From Gemmatimonas sp. (lineage in GTDB: Bacteria > Gemmatimonadota > Gemmatimonadetes > Gemmatimonadales > Gemmatimonadaceae), in NCBI RefSeq assembly GCF_021298855.1, contig NZ_JAJTHI010000083.1, positions 1 to 33,832 of the forward strand: a stretch of DNA of 33,832 bases, read 5' to 3'. Both the position numbers and the translations under genes were made by a program. Positions 31,619-33,832 of this stretch are shown one piece after another; positions within the stretch are counted from its first letter, which is position 1, and each line of letters starts with the position of its first letter. The notes beneath the pieces are model-generated. The model had not been told where the DNA came from and searched no databases. It saw only the letters and a program-made list of their open reading frames with translations.

Positions 31619-32086
31619 CTACCACCCCGTGGAGTAGAAGTACACCGCGTTCAGATCTGGGCGAACGATAAAGTACCATCGGTTGCTTTGCTCGCCGTCG
31701 ATTGGATCCACCAAGTACAGTCCGCTACGCAGTTTCGCTGCAACCACACCCTTCCATGTGGACGGGAGGGTCTTGCCGAATGTCGAAAGGCGTGACACGA
31801 CGAGCGCGTTGAGCGAGTCGCAGAGCGCGGGTGACGTTACGAGCGACACGCTATCCGGTGACGAGGAAGCGACGCCTGCCTCGCTGCGGAGCCGGGACGC
31901 TGACGAATCACTAGCGAGCCAAATTGCGCGAGACATCAACAACTCAGCGTCGCCCTCAGTCATCGACTTACATCCAACGATAGATGCGGAAGAGCGCGAA
32001 GCGGGCATCCTCAAAAGGTTTGTATCGCCCTCGTGACCGAGTCCCACACTAGCGGTGAGACATAGAGCGATTACGGCCTTACGCAT
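31619..32086 (-). CDS. secreted protein of unknown function, tandem paralogue 1
   Basis: 155 residues. The start (MRKAVIALCLTASVGLGHEG) looks like a short signal peptide, and the ATG has a fair ribosome-binding site (GAGGTGG). The middle is Ser/Ala-rich. The conserved-looking C-terminal part runs from LCDSLNALVVSRLSTFG to WKGVVAAKLRSGLYLVDP and ends RWYFIVRPDLNAVYFYSTGW, probably a small beta-sheet. Two Cys (in VGCKS and ALCDS) may form a disulphide. I recognise no family. A close paralogue lies at 33517 on the same strand, separated by an IS3-type element inserted 68 bases upstream of this start. Base composition is less GC-rich than the rest of the window. Confidence 0.75.
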   Translation of the reverse strand: MRKAVIALCLTASVGLGHEGDTNLLRMPASRSSASIVGCKSMTEGDAELLMSRAIWLASDSSASRLRSEAGVASSSPDSVSLVTSPALCDSLNALVVSRLSTFGKTLPSTWKGVVAAKLRSGLYLVDPIDGEQSNRWYFIVRPDLNAVYFYSTGW

Positions 32087-32151
32087 GATCCACCTCTCGG
32101 GAATTCTGTGTAGTTGGCGTTAAGCTGAGTTTGGTCCGGTATCCGCACCAA

Positions 32152-32154
32152 CGT
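32152..32154. repeat. target-site duplication CGT (left) of the IS3-family element
   Basis: CGT directly before the left inverted repeat matches CGT at 33505-33507 directly after the right one. Three-base duplications are usual for the IS3 family. The short length leaves a 1 in 64 chance of coincidence. Confidence 0.6.
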
Positions 32155-32184
32155 CCTGAACCGCCCCGGGTTTGATGGAGACTC
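32155..32184 (+). repeat. left terminal inverted repeat of the IS3-family element
   Basis: Thirty bases starting CCTGAACCGCCCCGGG, matching the inverse of 33475-33504 except at 4 positions. Two ATG/TTG starts of the orfA frame fall inside it, so the ATG at 32208 is preferred. Confidence 0.88.
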
Positions 32185-32207
32185 CCAGCTTTGTGAGATT
32201 TGGGAGC

Positions 32208-32552
32208 ATGACGAAAGACAAAGGGGTCCGAGGGCGCGGCCGCAAGCCCTTTTCGGCTGAGGTCCGCGAGCGGGCCGTTCGGCTGGTGCGAGAGCAGCGG
32301 GACGCCCATCCGACGCAGTGGGCGGCGATCTGGTCCATCGCGGAGAAGATCGGCTGCACGGCCGAGAGGCTCCGGCTGTGGGTGCGGCAGGCGGAGCGCG
32401 AGGCGGGGCAGCGCCTCGGCGTGACGACCGACGAGCGGGAGCGGCTGCAGCAGCTGGAGCGCGAAAATCGCGAGTTGAAGCGGGCGAACGAGATTCTGCG
32501 GAAGGCCAGCGCGTTTTTCGCCGCGGCGGAGAGCGACCGCTTCACGAAGTAG
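32208..32552 (+). CDS. IS3-family transposase OrfA
   Basis: 114 residues from ATG 32208. N-terminal helix-turn-helix ([18 protein letters not shown], then [26 protein letters not shown]) binds the terminal repeats. A C-terminal leucine-zipper-like coiled coil follows ([27 protein letters not shown]). The ending [12 protein letters not shown] is typical of IS3-group OrfA. The frame is open from TTG 32172 inside the left repeat. OrfB lies in the -1 frame, overlapping this one, so the active transposase should be an OrfAB fusion. Confidence 0.93.
   Translation: MTKDKGVRGRGRKPFSAEVRERAVRLVREQRDAHPTQWAAIWSIAEKIGCTAERLRLWVRQAEREAGQRLGVTTDERERLQQLERENRELKRANEILRKASAFFAAAESDRFTK
32513..32519 (+). 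other. candidate -1 programmed frameshift site of the transposase
   Basis: GTTTTTC lies at the ASAFFA codons of orfA, with the orfB frame open from 32318. A T5C run is slippery, though it is not a perfect X-XXY-YYZ heptamer. A GC-rich stretch follows and could fold. Slippage elsewhere in the 32318-32552 overlap is not excluded. Confidence 0.4.
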
Positions 32553-32560
32553 GGCCCGCC

Positions 32561-33472
32561 GTGATCGATGCGTTCATTGACGCGGAGCGCGGCGTGTACG
32601 GGGTCGAGCCGATCTGCGCGGTGCTGCAGGTCGCCCCGTCGGGCTATTGCCAGCGCCGCGCGGTCCGTGCGGACGCCACCCGGCCGTCGCCCCGCGTGCA
32701 GCGGGACGCCGCGCTGCTGGAGCAGATCCGGGCGGTATTCCGCGACCACCATGAAGTGGACGGCGTGCGGAAGATCTGGCATCAGCTCCAGCGGGAGGGC
32801 GTCACGGTCGCCCGCTGCACCGTCGCGCGGCTGATGCGCCTCGCGGGCCTCCACGGCGTCGTACGGGGCCGGCGCACGACCACCACGCGCCCGGACACGG
32901 CCACCCCCTGCCCGGAGGATCTCGTCCAACGGCCGTTCACCGCCGAGCGACCCAATCCGCTGTGGGTCGCCGACTTCACGTACGTCGCCACGTGGCGCGG
33001 CTTCGTGTACGTGGCCTTCGTGGTCGACGTGTTCTCGCGGCGGATCGTCGGCTGGCGGGCGCTCACCACCATGCGCGCGGACTTGGTGCTCGATGCGCTC
33101 GAGCAAGCCTTGCATGAACGCGAGCTGGATGGCCGGCTCGTGGTTCACTCGGATCGCGGGTCGCAAGACGTCGCGATGCGCTACACCACCCGTCTCGCGG
33201 ACGCGGGCGCGGCCCCCTCGGTCGGGAGCGCGGGCGATGCGTACGACAACGCGCTCGCCGAGTCGATCATTGGGTTGTACAAAACCGAGGTCATTCATCG
33301 GCGTGGGCCCTGGAAAGGCTTCGACGACGTGGAGTATGCGACGCTGGAATGGGTCGCGTGGTTCAACACCCGCCGCATCCTCGAGCCCCTGGGGTATGTT
33401 TCCCCGGCGGAATTCGAGGAGCAGCACTACCGCACCCAAGCGGCTCCTGCGGAGCGCTTGGCACTCAATTAA
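32561..33472 (+). CDS. IS3-family transposase OrfB (DDE integrase domain)
   Basis: 303 residues if started at GTG 32561; normally made as an OrfAB fusion by -1 frameshifting. HTH_21-like segment first (VDGVRKIWHQLQREGVTVAR, then RLMRLAGLHGVVRGRR). Then the rve catalytic core: LWVADFTYVATWRG (Asp138), VVHSDRGSQ (Asp198) and NALAESIIGLYKTE (Glu234), the DD(35)E spacing of IS3. The end EWVAWFNTRRILEPLGYVSPAEFE is also typical. Intact and not interrupted, so possibly functional. Confidence 0.94.
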   Translation: MIDAFIDAERGVYGVEPICAVLQVAPSGYCQRRAVRADATRPSPRVQRDAALLEQIRAVFRDHHEVDGVRKIWHQLQREGVTVARCTVARLMRLAGLHGVVRGRRTTTTRPDTATPCPEDLVQRPFTAERPNPLWVADFTYVATWRGFVYVAFVVDVFSRRIVGWRALTTMRADLVLDALEQALHERELDGRLVVHSDRGSQDVAMRYTTRLADAGAAPSVGSAGDAYDNALAESIIGLYKTEVIHRRGPWKGFDDVEYATLEWVAWFNTRRILEPLGYVSPAEFEEQHYRTQAAPAERLALN

Positions 33473-33474
33473 CC

Positions 33475-33504
33475 GAGTCTCCACGAAACCTGGAGCGGTT
33501 CAGG
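33475..33504 (-). repeat. right terminal inverted repeat of the IS3-family element
   Basis: Thirty bases ending GGAGCGGTTCAGG, inverse of the left repeat with 4 mismatches. It begins 2 bases after the orfB stop, a compact arrangement usual in IS3 elements. CGT follows. Confidence 0.88.
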
Positions 33505-33516
33505 CGTCCCTTGCGA

Positions 33517-33832
33517 CTACCACGGCGTGGCAAAGTAGTATACTGCGTTCGAGTCTGGGCGAACGAGAAAGTACCACCGGTGGCTCTCCTCGCCGAGGAT
33601 TGGATCCACCAAGTACAGTCCGCCACGCAGTTTCGCTGCAACCACACCCTTCCATGTGGACGGGAGGGTCTTGCCGAATGTCGAAAGGCGCGACACGACG
33701 AGCGCGTTGAGCGAGTCGCAGAGCGCGGGTGACGTTACGAGCGACACGCTGTCCGGTGACGAGGAAGCGACGCCTGCCTCGCTGCGGAGCCAAGACGCTG
33801 AAGAATCGCTCGCGAGCGACCTCGCGAACGAC
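33517..33832 (-). CDS. secreted protein of unknown function, tandem paralogue 2 (5' end outside window)
   Basis: The frame is open from the window edge to TAG at 33517 (about 104 residues visible). Upstream of the internal GTG at 33747 the reading continues as ASWLRSEAGVASSSPDSV, in line with paralogue 1, so the real start is beyond 33832. The C-terminal 75 residues differ from paralogue 1 at about 10 positions, mostly in the last 25. DNA identity is very uneven: 3 differences over 33598-33791 but about 18 in the last 81 bases. The stop lies 12 bases from the IS3 right end. The protein family is unknown to me. Confidence 0.75.
   Translation of the reverse strand, partial: SFARSLASDSSASWLRSEAGVASSSPDSVSLVTSPALCDSLNALVVSRLSTFGKTLPSTWKGVVAAKLRGGLYLVDPILGEESHRWYFLVRPDSNAVYYFATPW

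Larger units (their letters stand above)
32155..33504 (+). mobile_element. IS3-family insertion sequence, complete (1350 bp)
   Basis: Bounded by 30-bp inverted repeats matching at 26 positions (32155-32184 and 33475-33504; ends CCTGAACCGC / GCGGTTCAGG). It has the normal IS3 layout: orfA (helix-turn-helix, leucine-zipper-like) and orfB (DDE integrase) in the -1 frame. Both ORFs are intact and the ends are present, so the copy may be active. A 3-bp duplication (CGT) flanks it. It sits between two tandem paralogues, upstream of the first one's start and just past the stop of the second, so it may have separated them from a common promoter. Confidence 0.92.

Overview
The window is a GC-rich bacterial chromosome segment, densely coding, with many GTG starts, many genes lacking a clear Shine-Dalgarno, and frequent 1-8 bp gene overlaps. 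The gene content (paired ECF sigma/anti-sigma loci, a periplasmic glycogen-binding-like domain family, Ig-like-domain lipoprotein metalloproteases, an outer-membrane-type envelope, heme A synthase) suggests a diderm, aerobic soil or water bacterium. Gemmatimonadota is my best guess; this is inference from style and content, not from a marker gene.

Layout. 94-3198 (mostly minus): tRNA-Phe(GAA) with a hairpin terminator, queF (queuosine synthesis), a rhomboid protease, ddl (D-Ala-D-Ala ligase), a palindromic intergenic repeat, and a small unknown gene. 3508-6604 (plus): a compact four-gene unit made of an ECF sigma factor, a single-pass membrane protein ending in a CBM48/AMPK-type glycogen-binding-like domain, an exported helical protein of unknown function, and a probable outer-membrane protein with a second domain of the same type. 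I regard this as the strongest candidate for an undescribed signalling system. 6695-10282 (plus): heme A synthase, then a Gfo/Idh/MocA oxidoreductase and a TIM-barrel sugar isomerase/epimerase. 10299-10533: a second copy of the palindromic repeat family.

10551-12472 (minus): cystathionine beta-synthase translationally coupled to a TonB-C-domain lipoprotein. 12606-14942 (plus): an Ig-like plus M30-like metallopeptidase lipoprotein. 15020-21372 (minus): a run read holA, SPOR-domain protein, mutS, mug, glutamine cyclotransferase, with overlapping junctions around mutS, so replication and mismatch repair sit in one transcription unit. 21410-22981 (minus): a second ECF sigma and its zinc (ZAS) anti-sigma, separated by a hairpin-rich repeat. 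23272-24578 (minus): a SET-domain lysine methyltransferase with a histone-H1-like tail, overlapping a NUDIX ADP-ribose pyrophosphatase. 24638-27348 (minus): an M16 peptidase pair, one active and one degenerate. 27475-29316 (plus): a second Ig-like metalloprotease lipoprotein, of M8 (leishmanolysin) type. 29317-31504 (minus): a DUF218/YdcF protein and an MBL beta-CASP ribonuclease-type protein.

31619-33832: two tandem paralogous secreted proteins of unknown function on the minus strand, separated by a complete IS3-family element (32155-33504, 30-bp terminal inverted repeats, 3-bp target duplication CGT). The two paralogues show a mosaic pattern of divergence suggesting gene conversion. The second is cut by the window edge. 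No CRISPR array, rRNA, phage module or plasmid origin was seen.
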